From Arthrobacter sp. U41 (GTDB taxonomy: Bacteria; Actinomycetota; Actinomycetes; Actinomycetales; Micrococcaceae): a stretch of DNA of 64,000 nt. The notes below the pieces were generated by a model, which was not told the origin of the DNA, searched no databases, and was given only the letters and a program-made list of their open reading frames with translations. Below are positions 1-8,446 of the stretch, in pieces; position 1 is the first letter of the stretch, and each line of letters starts with the position of its first letter. The translations under genes and the position numbers were made by a program. The stretch lies in assembly GCF_001750145.1 (NCBI RefSeq), contig NZ_CP015732.1, positions 1,054,001-1,118,000 of the forward strand, written 5' to 3'.

Positions 1-140
1 GGTGCCTGTAGCCTGTGGGATCCGGCGGTGGCCTCGGTCCCTTTGTTGTCACTATTTCAACAGAAGTCCTACAGTTGGTGCAACGGCCTTGCCGCCGACT
101 GGTCAGACTGTCCAACGCATGCCGCAGATACGTACAGGAT

Positions 141-608
141 GTGGTCATTTTGCAGGAACTCGACGCGACGGACCGGCGAATCCTCCTCGCTCTCGACGGG
201 GATCCCCGGCTGCCGATCATGGTGCTGGCCCAAAAGCTGGGCCTGGCCCGCGGCACCGTGCAGTCGCGTCTGGAGCGGATGACGGCGTCGGGCGCGCTCC
301 GGCCCAACAGCAGCCGTGTGCTGCCCTCGGCGCTGGGCCGGGGTGTGGCGGCGTCGGTGAGCGCGGAGCTGGATCAGAGCCACCTGAACGAGGCGATCGC
401 TGCGCTGCGGAACATCCCCGAGGTACTCGAATGCCATGCCCCGGCCGGCGAGACGGACCTGCTGATCCGGGTGGTGGCGAAAAGCCCGGACGATCTGTAC
501 CGCGTCTCGGAGGAAATCCGGCTCTGCCCGGGAATCGTCCGGACCTCCACGAGCATGTTCCTGCGCGAAGTCATCCCCTACCGGACCACGGGGCTGCTCG
601 GCACCTGA
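141..608 (+). CDS. Lrp/AsnC family transcriptional regulator
   Basis: One-component regulator of about 155 residues. An N-terminal winged helix-turn-helix (LDATDRRILLALDGD, then RGTVQSRLERM as recognition helix) is followed by a RAM/ACT-like ligand-binding domain (GETDLLIRVVAKSPDDLY), as in leucine-responsive regulators that sense amino acids and form octamers. The frame stays open further upstream, but homologues begin just before LDATDRR, so I chose GTG at 141 (TTG at 150 is possible). It converges with a second Lrp gene only 18 bases away. Family is secure; the ligand and targets are unknown, although the neighbouring LysE exporter suggests amino-acid homeostasis. Confidence 0.85.
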   Translation: MVILQELDATDRRILLALDGDPRLPIMVLAQKLGLARGTVQSRLERMTASGALRPNSSRVLPSALGRGVAASVSAELDQSHLNEAIAALRNIPEVLECHAPAGETDLLIRVVAKSPDDLYRVSEEIRLCPGIVRTSTSMFLREVIPYRTTGLLGT

Positions 609-626
609 GTTGTCCGGCGGCCCGGA

Positions 627-1082
627 TTACACCGGTGGCCCGATATTGGTTTTCAGGTTCTTCATCACCAGCGTCGAGGTCAACCGTTCGACGCCGGGCA
701 GCGAAGTCAGCTCGCTGTCGTAGAAACGCTGGTAGGCGGGCAGATCCTCGGCGATGACTTTCAGCAGGTAGTCAGGGGAACCGAACAGCCGCTGCGCCTC
801 GACGATGTTCGGGTTGTCAGCCACGCGGTTCTCGAAGATCTCCATCGTTGCCCGGTCCACCTGGCGAAGCGTGACGAACACGATCGCCTCGAACCCGAGA
901 CCGACGGCGGCCGGATCGATGTCCGCCCGGTAGCCGCGGATGACGCCGGATGCCTCCAGGTCGCGGAGCCGCCGGTGGCAGGGTGCCACGGTCAATCCCA
1001 CCTTCGCGGCGAGGGCAGTCGCCGTCATGCGGCCGTCCTCTTTGAGGTAGCGCAAAATACTTCTGTCCAAGTGGTCAATCAC
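627..1082 (-). CDS. Lrp/AsnC family transcriptional regulator, divergent from a LysE exporter
   Basis: A 151-residue Lrp/AsnC regulator: DNA-binding domain at residues 2-55 (LDRSILRYLKEDGRMTATAL, VAPCHRRLRDLE) and a C-terminal RAM domain (GSPDYLLKVIAEDLPAY). The start codon is GTG at 1082. A TAAGAT hexamer lies 6 bases upstream (minus strand), so the message is probably leaderless. It is transcribed away from the lysE-like gene at 1186, with about 100 bases of shared control region. That arrangement is common for Lrp-type activators of amino-acid exporters (compare LysG/LysE, although LysG is LysR-type), so it probably controls that exporter; this is inference. Confidence 0.9.
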   Translation of the reverse strand: MIDHLDRSILRYLKEDGRMTATALAAKVGLTVAPCHRRLRDLEASGVIRGYRADIDPAAVGLGFEAIVFVTLRQVDRATMEIFENRVADNPNIVEAQRLFGSPDYLLKVIAEDLPAYQRFYDSELTSLPGVERLTSTLVMKNLKTNIGPPV

Positions 1083-1088
1083 GCAATA

Positions 1089-1094
1089 ATCTTA
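1089..1094 (-). promoter_or_regulatory. Putative -10 box of a leaderless promoter
   Basis: TAAGAT on the minus strand, 6 bases before the GTG start of the Lrp gene ending at 627. There is no Shine-Dalgarno sequence between them. The spacing fits transcription starting at the first base of the start codon, which is frequent in actinobacteria. Confidence 0.5.
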
Positions 1095-1185
1095 CTCCCG
1101 TGCGGCATTTCTCCGCGAAAAGAGGGAACACTTCTGCCGGGAAGTTTCCTAGACTTTTCCTGTACCCACGACTCAGGAGACCGCC

Positions 1186-1836
1186 ATGAATCCGCAGCTT
1201 TTCCTCGCCTTTCTGGTGGTCGCCGGCGCCCTTGCCTGCACTCCGGGGGTGGACTGGGCCTACTCCATCACCGCGGGCCTGAAGCAGCGCAGCTTCGTGC
1301 CCGCCGTCGCGGGACTCTGTGGCGGTTATGTGCTGCACACTGTGCTCCTGGTCGCGGGGCTGGCGGCCCTACTCACCGGAATTCCGGGCGTGCTGGGGTG
1401 GCTGACGGTCGCCGGCGCGGCCTACCTGCTCTGGCTCGGTCTCGCGACCATCCGGTCCTGGCGCGGAGCGAGTTTTGGCGGCGCAGAGGTGCGGGCCCCG
1501 GCGAACCAGTTCCGGACCTTCCTGCAGGGCATGGGCACCAGCGGCATCAACCCGAAGGGCCTGCTGTTCTACGTGGCCCTGGTGCCGCAGTTTGTCAGCC
1601 CGGAGGCGCCGCTGCCGGTGCCGGTGCAGTCCGGGCTGCTTGGCCTGACGTTTGTTCTGCTGGTTGCCGTGGTCTACAGCTGCGTTGCCTTGCTGGCACG
1701 CAGGCTGCTGCACTCCCGGCCCGGGGCGGCGCGGCGGGTGACACTCGCCAGCGGCATCATCATGGTCGCGCTGGGCGCCGTACTGCTGTCCGAGCAGATC
1801 GTCCCGCTCCTGGGCCAGGCCCTCGCGCGCAGCTGA
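1186..1836 (+). CDS. LysE/RhtB family amino-acid exporter
   Basis: A 216-residue integral membrane protein with about six hydrophobic segments. It has the family's N-terminal signature: a first helix followed by a TPGVDWAYSITAGLKQR stretch, where most members read PGP. It would export an amino acid or small metabolite driven by the proton gradient. The ATG at 1186 follows a CAGGAG-type ribosome binding site (ctcaggagaccgcc). It is divergent from the Lrp/AsnC gene, its likely regulator. The substrate cannot be read from sequence. Confidence 0.88.
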   Translation: MNPQLFLAFLVVAGALACTPGVDWAYSITAGLKQRSFVPAVAGLCGGYVLHTVLLVAGLAALLTGIPGVLGWLTVAGAAYLLWLGLATIRSWRGASFGGAEVRAPANQFRTFLQGMGTSGINPKGLLFYVALVPQFVSPEAPLPVPVQSGLLGLTFVLLVAVVYSCVALLARRLLHSRPGAARRVTLASGIIMVALGAVLLSEQIVPLLGQALARS

Positions 1837-1871
1837 GCACGCGGCGGGGCCGCCTGGCCAAAACCGGCCGG

Positions 1872-2228
1872 TCACCTGCGAGGCATGTACCACTCGGTGA
1901 ATTCCGTGGCGCGGCCGTCCCCCGTGAGCTGGATGACCCACAGGTTGTCGTAGCTGCGGCTGTCGCCGCGGTAGTCGGTGCGGCCCTGCACGAAGGCCCT
2001 CCCGCCGTCGACCCCCAGAAGTTTCCACTCGAACGTCCAGTCCCCCGGCTCATCATGTGCGGCGATCCAGCGCTCGACGATCTGCTCGCGCCCGGTCCAG
2101 GGTTCGGGATCGTCCGGGCGGGTGGAGTACACGGCGTCTTCGGTGAAGAGGGCCCTGATATCTTCCGGCTCGTTCGACGTCCAGGCCGTGATGTAGTGCT
2201 GCATCCAGCGCGCTGCGGCATCTCTCAT
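1872..2228 (-). CDS. SnoaL-like/NTF2-fold small protein
   Basis: About 118 residues with the cone-shaped NTF2/SnoaL fold pattern: an N-terminal helix (AAARWMQHYITAWTSNE), an acidic FTEDAVYSTRPDDPEPWTG segment, then a beta-rich half ending WVIQLTGDGRATEFTEWY. Proteins of this kind are small isomerases, cyclases or binding proteins, and no specific activity can be assigned. The ATG at 2228 is preferred to an upstream TTG at 2264 because homologues start close to this helix. It converges with lysE and follows the next gene in the same direction. Confidence 0.7.
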   Translation of the reverse strand: MRDAAARWMQHYITAWTSNEPEDIRALFTEDAVYSTRPDDPEPWTGREQIVERWIAAHDEPGDWTFEWKLLGVDGGRAFVQGRTDYRGDSRSYDNLWVIQLTGDGRATEFTEWYMPRR

Positions 2229-2290
2229 CCCTCGTTTGTACTCCCTGTTTCCGCGAGCCCGCAAGGGTTGCGGAACCCGACCGCAGTAGT

Positions 2291-3280
2291 TCAGTCGTCG
2301 TCGGCCCGGCCGTATTCGCGGTCCCAGAGCTCATGCATTTCCGCGTCCTTGCGGATGGCCCTGACCGTGTCCAGTTCGGCGGGCTGGCGGTGCTGCCACT
2401 CCAGCCGGTTCAGCGCTTTCCGCCCGTTGTCCAGCAGCAGGAGCGCCCGGTCAGTCAGGGCATCGCTGCGGAGCGTGAAGTCGGTCCCGCGCCGGCGCAG
2501 GACCTCCTGCAGGGCGGTGCGCGCGGCCGTATTGGCCCCGAGTTTCCGCAGCGAGCGTGCCCGCACCAGGAGCAGCGCGGCCGAGAGGTCGTCCCCGTTG
2601 AGCAGACCGTCAGTGTCGGCGACCACATTCTCGTGCCGCCCCAGCGCGGCGGCCATCGAGCAGCGTGCCAGGGCCATGGGCAGCGACGGCGGCAGGCCGG
2701 TCAGCGCCGCGAGGGCGGCCTCCCCCTGGCCGGCCTCGCGCAGCGAGTGGGACAGCGCCAGGAACACCCCCTCTTCGCTGAAGAGGACCGGAACCTCGAC
2801 CCGCTCGGCGACGGACACCCGGGTGACGACACGGGTCAGGTAAGCGGAGGCATAGAGGTTTGCGTCGTCGTCGTTCCTGATCAACATTCCGCGCTGGAGA
2901 AGTTCGGAGGCGCGCAGGTAGCCGCCGCGGGTATAGCTCAGCAAACCGGCCATCAGGTAGCACAGCCCGGCCCACCCGGGGTAGCTGTGTGCCAGGCCTA
3001 TCAGCCGGTTTGGGTCGGAGCTGCCGAAGATTGCGGCGTGCACGGCCTTCGCCGCCTTGCCCGGCGGCCGGCCGCCCACTTTACCGAGCCGGGGAGCGCC
3101 GCCCTCCACGGGCAGGGTGCCGCGGATCCGCCCTGCCAGGACTCCTCCCACCACTCCGCCCACGCCGTCGGCGAGGCCGCGGACAGGGGTCCGGATGACC
3201 GGAGTGCGGAACGGCGTCAGGTCGCGGAGGTCCCGGTACACCACGGGGCGGGGTGCGGATTCTGCTGGTCCGGCGCTCAT
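2291..3280 (-). CDS. Hypothetical protein with TPR-like helical repeats
   Basis: 329 residues, not recognised as a named family. The first 75 residues are basic and glycine/proline-rich. The rest is almost all helix, with Ala/Leu-rich repeats of about 35 residues (for example RASELLQRGMLIRNDDDANL, ALLLVRARSLRKLGANTAA, RSDALTDRALLLLDNGRKAL), the look of tetratricopeptide repeats. No signal peptide or membrane segment is evident. A protein-protein scaffold is plausible but unproven. The start is ATG at 3280, and upstream is the divergent edge of a DUF456 gene. Confidence 0.65.
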   Translation of the reverse strand: MSAGPAESAPRPVVYRDLRDLTPFRTPVIRTPVRGLADGVGGVVGGVLAGRIRGTLPVEGGAPRLGKVGGRPPGKAAKAVHAAIFGSSDPNRLIGLAHSYPGWAGLCYLMAGLLSYTRGGYLRASELLQRGMLIRNDDDANLYASAYLTRVVTRVSVAERVEVPVLFSEEGVFLALSHSLREAGQGEAALAALTGLPPSLPMALARCSMAAALGRHENVVADTDGLLNGDDLSAALLLVRARSLRKLGANTAARTALQEVLRRRGTDFTLRSDALTDRALLLLDNGRKALNRLEWQHRQPAELDTVRAIRKDAEMHELWDREYGRADDD

Positions 3281-3327
3281 GCGTCCATGCTAGTTGGCTG
3301 ACGGAGGCTGCGGGAGGCAGGGGCAGA

Positions 3328-3828
3328 CTAGGCCGCGGCGGCCACCCAGAGGCCGATCACCCAGGTGCTGGCGGCGAGGCAGGCGAGTCCGAACTCCACG
3401 ATCATTCCCAGTCCGGTGGCCTTCAGTGCGGCCCAACTCGATGCCACGGCGGTGCCGAAGACGCGCGTGCGGTGCAGTTCGCTCAGCAGCAGACCGGCGG
3501 CGAAACCGACGAACAGGCCCACCACGGGAATGATGAACATTCCCACGACACCGACGACCAGCCCGGCCATCACCGAGCGCCCGGGAATGCTGTGCTGTTT
3601 GAGTTTCCGGCCGGTCAGGACCGCGCTGGCGGCCATCCCGGCCAGCACGAAGACCAGGCCGATCCCGAACACCACCCAGCCGGTGGTTCCGGCGCCGCCC
3701 CAGATGGCCCAGGCCAGCAGGCTCAGGCCGATGAGGATGCTGCCGGGAAGCACGGGAATGACGGTGCCGGCCACACCCACCAGGATGGCGAGGCCGCACA
3801 GGATCGTCACGACGGTTTCGGGGTTCAT
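3328..3828 (-). CDS. DUF456 family membrane protein
   Basis: 166 residues, mostly hydrophobic, with four to five predicted helices and many glycine-zipper stretches (LCGLAILVGVAGTVIPVLPG, LVVGVVGMFIIPVVGLFVGF). The pattern of GTVIPVLPG near the start, a basic GRKLKQHSIPGRS loop and a glycine-rich central helix is typical of DUF456. The function of the family is not established. It is a single gene between the TPR-like gene and the malic enzyme terminator. Confidence 0.8.
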   Translation of the reverse strand: MNPETVVTILCGLAILVGVAGTVIPVLPGSILIGLSLLAWAIWGGAGTTGWVVFGIGLVFVLAGMAASAVLTGRKLKQHSIPGRSVMAGLVVGVVGMFIIPVVGLFVGFAAGLLLSELHRTRVFGTAVASSWAALKATGLGMIVEFGLACLAASTWVIGLWVAAAA

Positions 3829-3892
3829 CGCCCCAGTCTATGGCGCGGCGGTGCATGGTTCCGGGCCTTCATGGCCGGGGGTTGAACGCAAA

Positions 3893-3941
3893 AGACGACG
3901 ACGGCACCGCTTCCCCCAAGGAAGCGCCACCGTCGTCGTCT
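3893..3941 (-). terminator. Rho-independent terminator of the malic enzyme gene
   Basis: Two 12-base arms (agacgacgacgg at 3893-3904, complement at 3930-3941) pair perfectly, and part of the inner sequence (gcttcc/ggaagc) pairs too. On the minus strand the stem is followed by TTTT. It lies 13 bases past the malic enzyme stop codon. Confidence 0.85.
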
Positions 3942-3953
3942 GTTTCGCTGTGG

Positions 3954-5165
3954 CTACTCTGCTTCAACCGCCGCGGCGACGGCGGCGGAAACTGCCGGCG
4001 CCACCCGCGGGTCCAGCGGGCTGGGGACGATGTAGTCCGCGGAGAGGTCCTCTTCGGCCAGTGCGGCGATGGCGCGGGCCGCAGCCAGCTTCATGGCCGG
4101 CGTGATCCGGCGCGCGCCGGCGTCAAGGGCCCCGCGGAAGATGCCGGGGAACGCGAGGACGTTGTTGATCTGGTTCGGGAAGTCGCTGCGGCCGGTGGCG
4201 ACGACGGCCGCGTACTTGCTTGCGACCTCCGGCAGGACTTCGGGATCCGGGTTGGACAGGGCGAACACGATGGAGTCCTGGCTCATGAGCTTGAGGTGGT
4301 CCTCGGCCAGTTTGGACGAGGAAACGCCGATGAACACGTCGGCGTCCAGCAGCGCCTCGGCGGGTCCGCCGGAGACACCGCGCGGGTTTCCGCTCCGGGC
4401 CAGCTGGGCCTTCTTGCTGGCGGGATCGGCGGCGATGTCCGCACGCTCGCTGTTGATGACGCCGCGGGAATCAAGCAGTACAACGTCGGTGATCCCTGCG
4501 GTGAGCAGCATCTGCGCGACGGCGATCCCGGCTGCGCCGGCGCCGGAGACGACTACGCGCAGCTTCTCGAGTTCGCGTCCGGTCACCTTGGCCGCGCCGG
4601 TCAGGGCCGCCAGGACGACGATGGCGGTGCCGTGCTGGTCATCGTGCATCACGGGGCAGTCGAGGGCCTCGATGAGCTTCTCTTCGAGTTCGAAGCAACG
4701 CGGCGCCGAGACATCCTCGAGGTTGACGGCGCCGAAGCTCGGACGCAGGCGGACCAGGGTCTCCACGATTTCGTCGACGTTGGTGGTGTTGAGTACCAAC
4801 GGGATGGAGTCGAGCTCGCCGAAGGCCTTGAACAGGGCTGACTTGCCCTCCATTACGGGCAGCGAGGCACTTGCGCCGATGTCGCCAAGGCCGAGGACGG
4901 CCGTGCCGTCGCTGACGACGACCACGAGGCGCTGCGCCCAGGTGAGGGTCTTGGCGAGTTCCGGGTTGGCGGCGATTGCGCGGCTGACCTGGGCTACTCC
5001 GGGTGTGTAGGCGATGGAAAGGTCGCGCTTGCTGTCGAGCGGCACGGTGCTGGAAATTGAAAGCTTGCCGCCCTGGTGGGATGCGAAAATTTCCTCGTCG
5101 CTGATCGCCGCTGCGGGCTCTGCGGGGGAGGTGGCGTCGTTGGGGATAATCGTTTCAATGGACAC
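3954..5165 (-). CDS. NAD(P)-dependent malic enzyme
   Basis: Decarboxylates malate to pyruvate with reduction of NAD(P), linking the TCA cycle to pyruvate. The 403 residues match the short bacterial form without the phosphotransacetylase domain. Visible are the substrate-binding start (LSIAYTPGVAQVSRAIA), the malic-enzyme core (VVSDGTAVLGLGDIGASASL, VMEGKSALFKAFG), the metal-binding HDDQHGTA, and the Rossmann motif VVVSGAGAAGIAVAQML. It ends in a well-formed terminator and starts 303 bases downstream of a TetR gene on the same strand. Cofactor preference cannot be decided by eye. Confidence 0.93.
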   Translation of the reverse strand: MSIETIIPNDATSPAEPAAAISDEEIFASHQGGKLSISSTVPLDSKRDLSIAYTPGVAQVSRAIAANPELAKTLTWAQRLVVVVSDGTAVLGLGDIGASASLPVMEGKSALFKAFGELDSIPLVLNTTNVDEIVETLVRLRPSFGAVNLEDVSAPRCFELEEKLIEALDCPVMHDDQHGTAIVVLAALTGAAKVTGRELEKLRVVVSGAGAAGIAVAQMLLTAGITDVVLLDSRGVINSERADIAADPASKKAQLARSGNPRGVSGGPAEALLDADVFIGVSSSKLAEDHLKLMSQDSIVFALSNPDPEVLPEVASKYAAVVATGRSDFPNQINNVLAFPGIFRGALDAGARRITPAMKLAAARAIAALAEEDLSADYIVPSPLDPRVAPAVSAAVAAAVEAE

Positions 5166-5468
5166 TTCGTTGTCTCCTGGGGCTCACCGTGGGCGTACGG
5201 CTCATGGAAGCTCAAGCACAGGGATGCTCAAGATGGTCTGGGGAACGTCAGCAGGGGCCCGAGGTTGGTGGGTCTGCGGTGAAGCTCCCGGTAACGCAGG
5301 CGGCTGGGCCGCCCCGGTTCTCCAATGGTAAACAAAGCCGTCCACCCGCGACGTGTCCCGCGACACACTCCGAAGCGTGGTGAAACGTTTATCCAGCGGT
5401 TTTGGTGAGCCTAATCACCGAAAAACGGCGTTATCCCCCGGTAAAAAAATCAGATTGGTCTAGACCAG
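5166..5468. other. Intergenic region between malic enzyme and a TetR gene
   Basis: 303 bases without a convincing gene; it should hold the malic enzyme promoter. Next to the TetR stop codon is a perfect 12-base palindrome (tggtctagacca, 5456-5467) next to an A-rich run (gtaaaaaaatcag), a plausible operator for a dimeric regulator. Nothing else stands out. Confidence 0.5.
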
Positions 5469-6134
5469 TTACGCCGTCTGACGGCCGGATGTCAGCAGGA
5501 AGCAGGCCTTTTTGAGGTCCTCCTCCGCCTCGAACAGGGAAAGTCGGCGGCAGCGGACGGACTGGACCAGTCCAGTGACGGCCAGCAGCAGCACCCGCGA
5601 GATGGCGGCGTCGCCGCTCACGGCCGTGACGGCCTTCTCGGCGGTGGTGTCGATCTCGCGCAGCAGCCTCGTGGTGTCCGTGTCCTTGGTGTAAACGGCC
5701 CTGCTCAGGCACTGCTCAACAGCCGGCTGCATAAGGCGCATGTGGAAGATTTCCATTGCTACGCCGACGAGCGCGTGGGCCGGAACGGCGCCCTTGGTGG
5801 TCGCCGCGGAAGCCTTCGCGGAGCGCCCTGCGGACTTCTTCGCGGATGAGCCCGCCGCGCCGGCCCCTGCGGCGGCCGGCGAGTTGGCTGCGTGCAGTTC
5901 CGCGAGCTGCTTCCGATAGAGCGCCAGCATCAGCTGGGTGGCGGAGGGAAAGTAGCGGTAGAGGGTCCCCAGCGGAACGTCCGCCCTGTCGGCGACTTCG
6001 GAGAGGACCACGGAGTCCAGGCCCTTGCGGGCGAAGCCCGCGGCGACGTCGAGGATCCGGGTGTAGCGGAGCCGTTGCCTGGGCAGGGTTGGCGGCGGGG
6101 CCATTGGTGGAAGTTCTGAGTGAATTTCAGGCAT
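5469..6134 (-). CDS. TetR family transcriptional regulator
   Basis: About 221 residues. The N-terminal DNA-binding domain is clear: RYTRILDVAAGFARKGLDSV, then the helix-turn-helix VADRADVPLGTLYRYFPS, closest in style to KstR-like TetR proteins. A low-complexity Ala/Lys/Ser linker (roughly residues 85-120) interrupts the ligand domain; it is strange for the family and resembles lysine/alanine-rich tails of GC-rich genomes. I chose ATG 6134 (MPEIHSEL); the frame is open back to 6212. It lies upstream of malic enzyme in the same direction, so that gene is a candidate target. Confidence 0.85.
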   Translation of the reverse strand: MPEIHSELPPMAPPPTLPRQRLRYTRILDVAAGFARKGLDSVVLSEVADRADVPLGTLYRYFPSATQLMLALYRKQLAELHAANSPAAAGAGAAGSSAKKSAGRSAKASAATTKGAVPAHALVGVAMEIFHMRLMQPAVEQCLSRAVYTKDTDTTRLLREIDTTAEKAVTAVSGDAAISRVLLLAVTGLVQSVRCRRLSLFEAEEDLKKACFLLTSGRQTA

Positions 6135-6297
6135 CAGCAGCGTTCCGGGGTCGGTTTTCTCGGCAGCGGGGAGGGGTCCCCCCACAGCGCTGCCGCGGCA
6201 ATTCCCGTCCACTATACGCCACGCACCCGGGCCCTCGGCCAGTCACAAAGAGCGCCCGAAATGCCCGGAAGGAGTGCCGCGCCGGCGGGTCCGTGGC

Positions 6298-7614
6298 CTA
6301 GTCAACGCCCTTGATCTTGACCACGAAGACAGCCCCCAGCAGGCCAATCACCGCGGCCGCCACGTACAGCGAAACGTAGCCTCCCCACATCGTTACGAAC
6401 GGGAACGCGATGAGCGGGGCGAGCACCTGGGGCAGCGAATTGGCGATGTTGAGGACGCCCAGGTCCTTTCCGCGGCTCAAGGCCGTGGGGAGCACCTGGG
6501 TGATGAGGGCAAAATCCACGGCGAGGTAGCAGCCGAAGCCGATCCCCAGCACCGAGGCGCCCAGCAGCGCCCCGGGCCAGTTCGGCGCGAACGCCAGGAT
6601 CAGCGAGGCCACCGCGATGATGACCGAGGAGATGATCACGAGCGGCTTCCGCTTCCCCATCCGGTCGCTCAGCCGCCCCCCGATCACACTGGTGATGATC
6701 ACCATCACCGCATACAGGCCGGTCAGGATCAGTACACCGAACTCCGGCGTGATGCCCTGGGTTTCCTTAAGCTGGACCGCGTCCTGGAGGAAGAAGAAAA
6801 GGTAGAGGGTGACCATGTGGTTGCCGATGTTCACCAGGAGCCGGGTCAGCCAGGCCCAGGCGAAGTCGGGATAGAGCACCGGGGAAATCCAGAAGCCCCT
6901 GGCGAATCCGGCCAGGCTGAACGGTGGGCGTGCCTCCGCGGGGAGCGGGGAGTCGTCGTTCCTGAAGAAATACAGCACGACACCGGCAAGCAGCGCCACG
7001 GCACAGACCATATAGCCGACGGCAAAGTTCCCGGTCACCGCTGCGGCGATCACCGCGCCGAAGAGGATTCCGACGGTCTGTCCCATGGCCCCGAGGCCGC
7101 CCACCGTGCCGCGCTGGGCCACGGGTACGCGGTCCGGGATGGCCGCGGTAATGGCAGCATAGGCCCCGTTGCAGCCAGCCTGGACGAGGCACCAGAGAAG
7201 CGTCATGATGGCAACGTTTGGCGCCCCGGCGAGCGCGATCAGGGCCGCGGCGCCGAGGATGGCCCCGAAGAGGACCCAAGGCACCCGGCGGCCCAGTCGT
7301 GAGGTGGTGCGGTCGCTGAAGGCACCGAACAGGGGGTTGGCCACAAGTGAGACGGCGGCTCCGGCTCCGGTCACCAGGGCGAGGATGGCCTCTTTGTCCC
7401 CTTCGCTGAACGCTTCCGCCTGCTGGCCGAGGAGCACCTGGAGCGGGGCGAAGAACGCCGCGTTGATGCCCACATTGACGAGGACGACGCCAGCGATCCA
7501 GACCGGGCGTACCGCCCGCTCGGGCTCGGCGAGCGCCACCGCCGTCGGGCTTTCCGCGGCGAGGGCGCCAGGGGCTGGGTCCGGGGCTGCTCCGGGTCGA
7601 TCGGAAAGGCTCAT
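6298..7614 (-). CDS. MFS transporter
   Basis: 438 residues with twelve hydrophobic segments after a 35-residue soluble N-terminus. The loop 2-3 motif reads GAFSDRTTSRLGRRVP and the loop 8-9 counterpart GGRLSDRMGKRKP, both hallmarks of the major facilitator superfamily. The pattern resembles SLC45/GPH-like sugar carriers, but the substrate is unknown. Transcribed divergently from the RraA-like gene, with 108 bases between them. Confidence 0.85.
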   Translation of the reverse strand: MSLSDRPGAAPDPAPGALAAESPTAVALAEPERAVRPVWIAGVVLVNVGINAAFFAPLQVLLGQQAEAFSEGDKEAILALVTGAGAAVSLVANPLFGAFSDRTTSRLGRRVPWVLFGAILGAAALIALAGAPNVAIMTLLWCLVQAGCNGAYAAITAAIPDRVPVAQRGTVGGLGAMGQTVGILFGAVIAAAVTGNFAVGYMVCAVALLAGVVLYFFRNDDSPLPAEARPPFSLAGFARGFWISPVLYPDFAWAWLTRLLVNIGNHMVTLYLFFFLQDAVQLKETQGITPEFGVLILTGLYAVMVIITSVIGGRLSDRMGKRKPLVIISSVIIAVASLILAFAPNWPGALLGASVLGIGFGCYLAVDFALITQVLPTALSRGKDLGVLNIANSLPQVLAPLIAFPFVTMWGGYVSLYVAAAVIGLLGAVFVVKIKGVD

Positions 7615-7722
7615 GTAATTCGGTTCCCCCGGAAACTGACAAGGATCGCTGAAGATCGGTGTGGAGCCAGACTATCGTGGGGACGACGATCCGCCCGCTT
7701 ATTTCCAGCACGAGGAGAACCG

Positions 7723-8199
7723 ATGGCTGCATCCGCCGTTAATACCGCCGACCTCTACGACCAGCGGGGTGAGGAGCTCGACTCCGTGGCCCTGCAGTTC
7801 CAGTCGCTCGGCGGCCACACCCACTTCAGCGGCCCGGTCCGGACCATCCGCTGCTTCGAGGACAATGCCCTGGTCAAGTCCACCCTCGCCTCCCCCGGCG
7901 GCGGCGCCGTCCTGGTGGTGGACGGCAGGGGCTCGCTGCGCACCGCCCTGATGGGGGACCTGATCGCGGCCAGCGCCGTCGCGAACGGCTGGGCCGGCGT
8001 CGTCATCAACGGCGCCATCCGCGACCGGGTGGCAATCGCCGGGCTGCCGCTCGGGGTGAAGGCGCTGGGCAGCAACCCGCGCAAGAGCGCCAAGGCAGGC
8101 GCCGGCGAGGTGGACGTGGAACTGGAGATCGACGGCGTCGTCCTCCGGCCCGGCGCGATGATCTGGTGCGACCCGGACGGGATCCTGGTCGAGCGCTGA
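7723..8199 (+). CDS. rraA: RraA family protein (RNase E inhibitor RraA / 4-hydroxy-4-methyl-2-oxoglutarate aldolase)
   Basis: 158 residues, the standard length for the family, with the signature GDLIAASAVANGWAGVVING followed by AIRDRVAI and GVKALGSNPRKSAKAG. Members are trimers. Some bind RNase E and block it; others with the Arg-Asp pair are class II aldolases acting on 4-hydroxy-4-methyl-2-oxoglutarate or oxaloacetate. The Arg-Asp pair is present here, so the enzymatic role is at least as likely as the regulatory one. The ATG follows an aggaga ribosome binding site. Confidence 0.9.
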   Translation: MAASAVNTADLYDQRGEELDSVALQFQSLGGHTHFSGPVRTIRCFEDNALVKSTLASPGGGAVLVVDGRGSLRTALMGDLIAASAVANGWAGVVINGAIRDRVAIAGLPLGVKALGSNPRKSAKAGAGEVDVELEIDGVVLRPGAMIWCDPDGILVER

Positions 8200-8200
8200 C

Positions 8201-8287
8201 CCGCCGAGGTGAGGCTTCGCGCCCATGTGCCGACGGCAAAGTCATATGGTCGTTGCAACGCTCTGATTGATGGAGCCACCTCGGCGG
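8201..8287. repeat. Palindrome-ended intergenic element, copy 1 (divergent)
   Basis: Begins with ccgccgaggtg (8201-8211) and ends with its exact complement (8277-8287), directly after the rraA stop codon. The ends match those of the two elements at 9935 and 10551. The interior keeps gcccatgt near the left arm but is otherwise different and does not fold back perfectly. I read it as a diverged member of the same family. Confidence 0.55.
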
Positions 8288-8446
8288 GGTTCGACGGCGG
8301 TGCCGTCCGCCGGCCGGGTCCGGCGGCCCGCCTAAACTGTATGTTTCCTCTCACTTTTGCCGCTGTGACAGTCGTCGCTCCGGCTCCGGTGCAAGACTGG
8401 GTAGCTGCGGCGCGGGCCGTGTAGTGCGACATGCCGAGGGAGCCAG

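Noticed and set aside
1186..1836. Possible lysine-specific exporter with a gene name (lysE)
   Set aside because: The family includes RhtB-type exporters for many amino acids; the TPGVDWAYS stretch does not fix lysine.
7723..8199. RNase E regulation as the function of the RraA-like protein
   Set aside because: The name reflects the family's founding member; the Arg-Asp pair also fits class II aldolases, so the activity is open.
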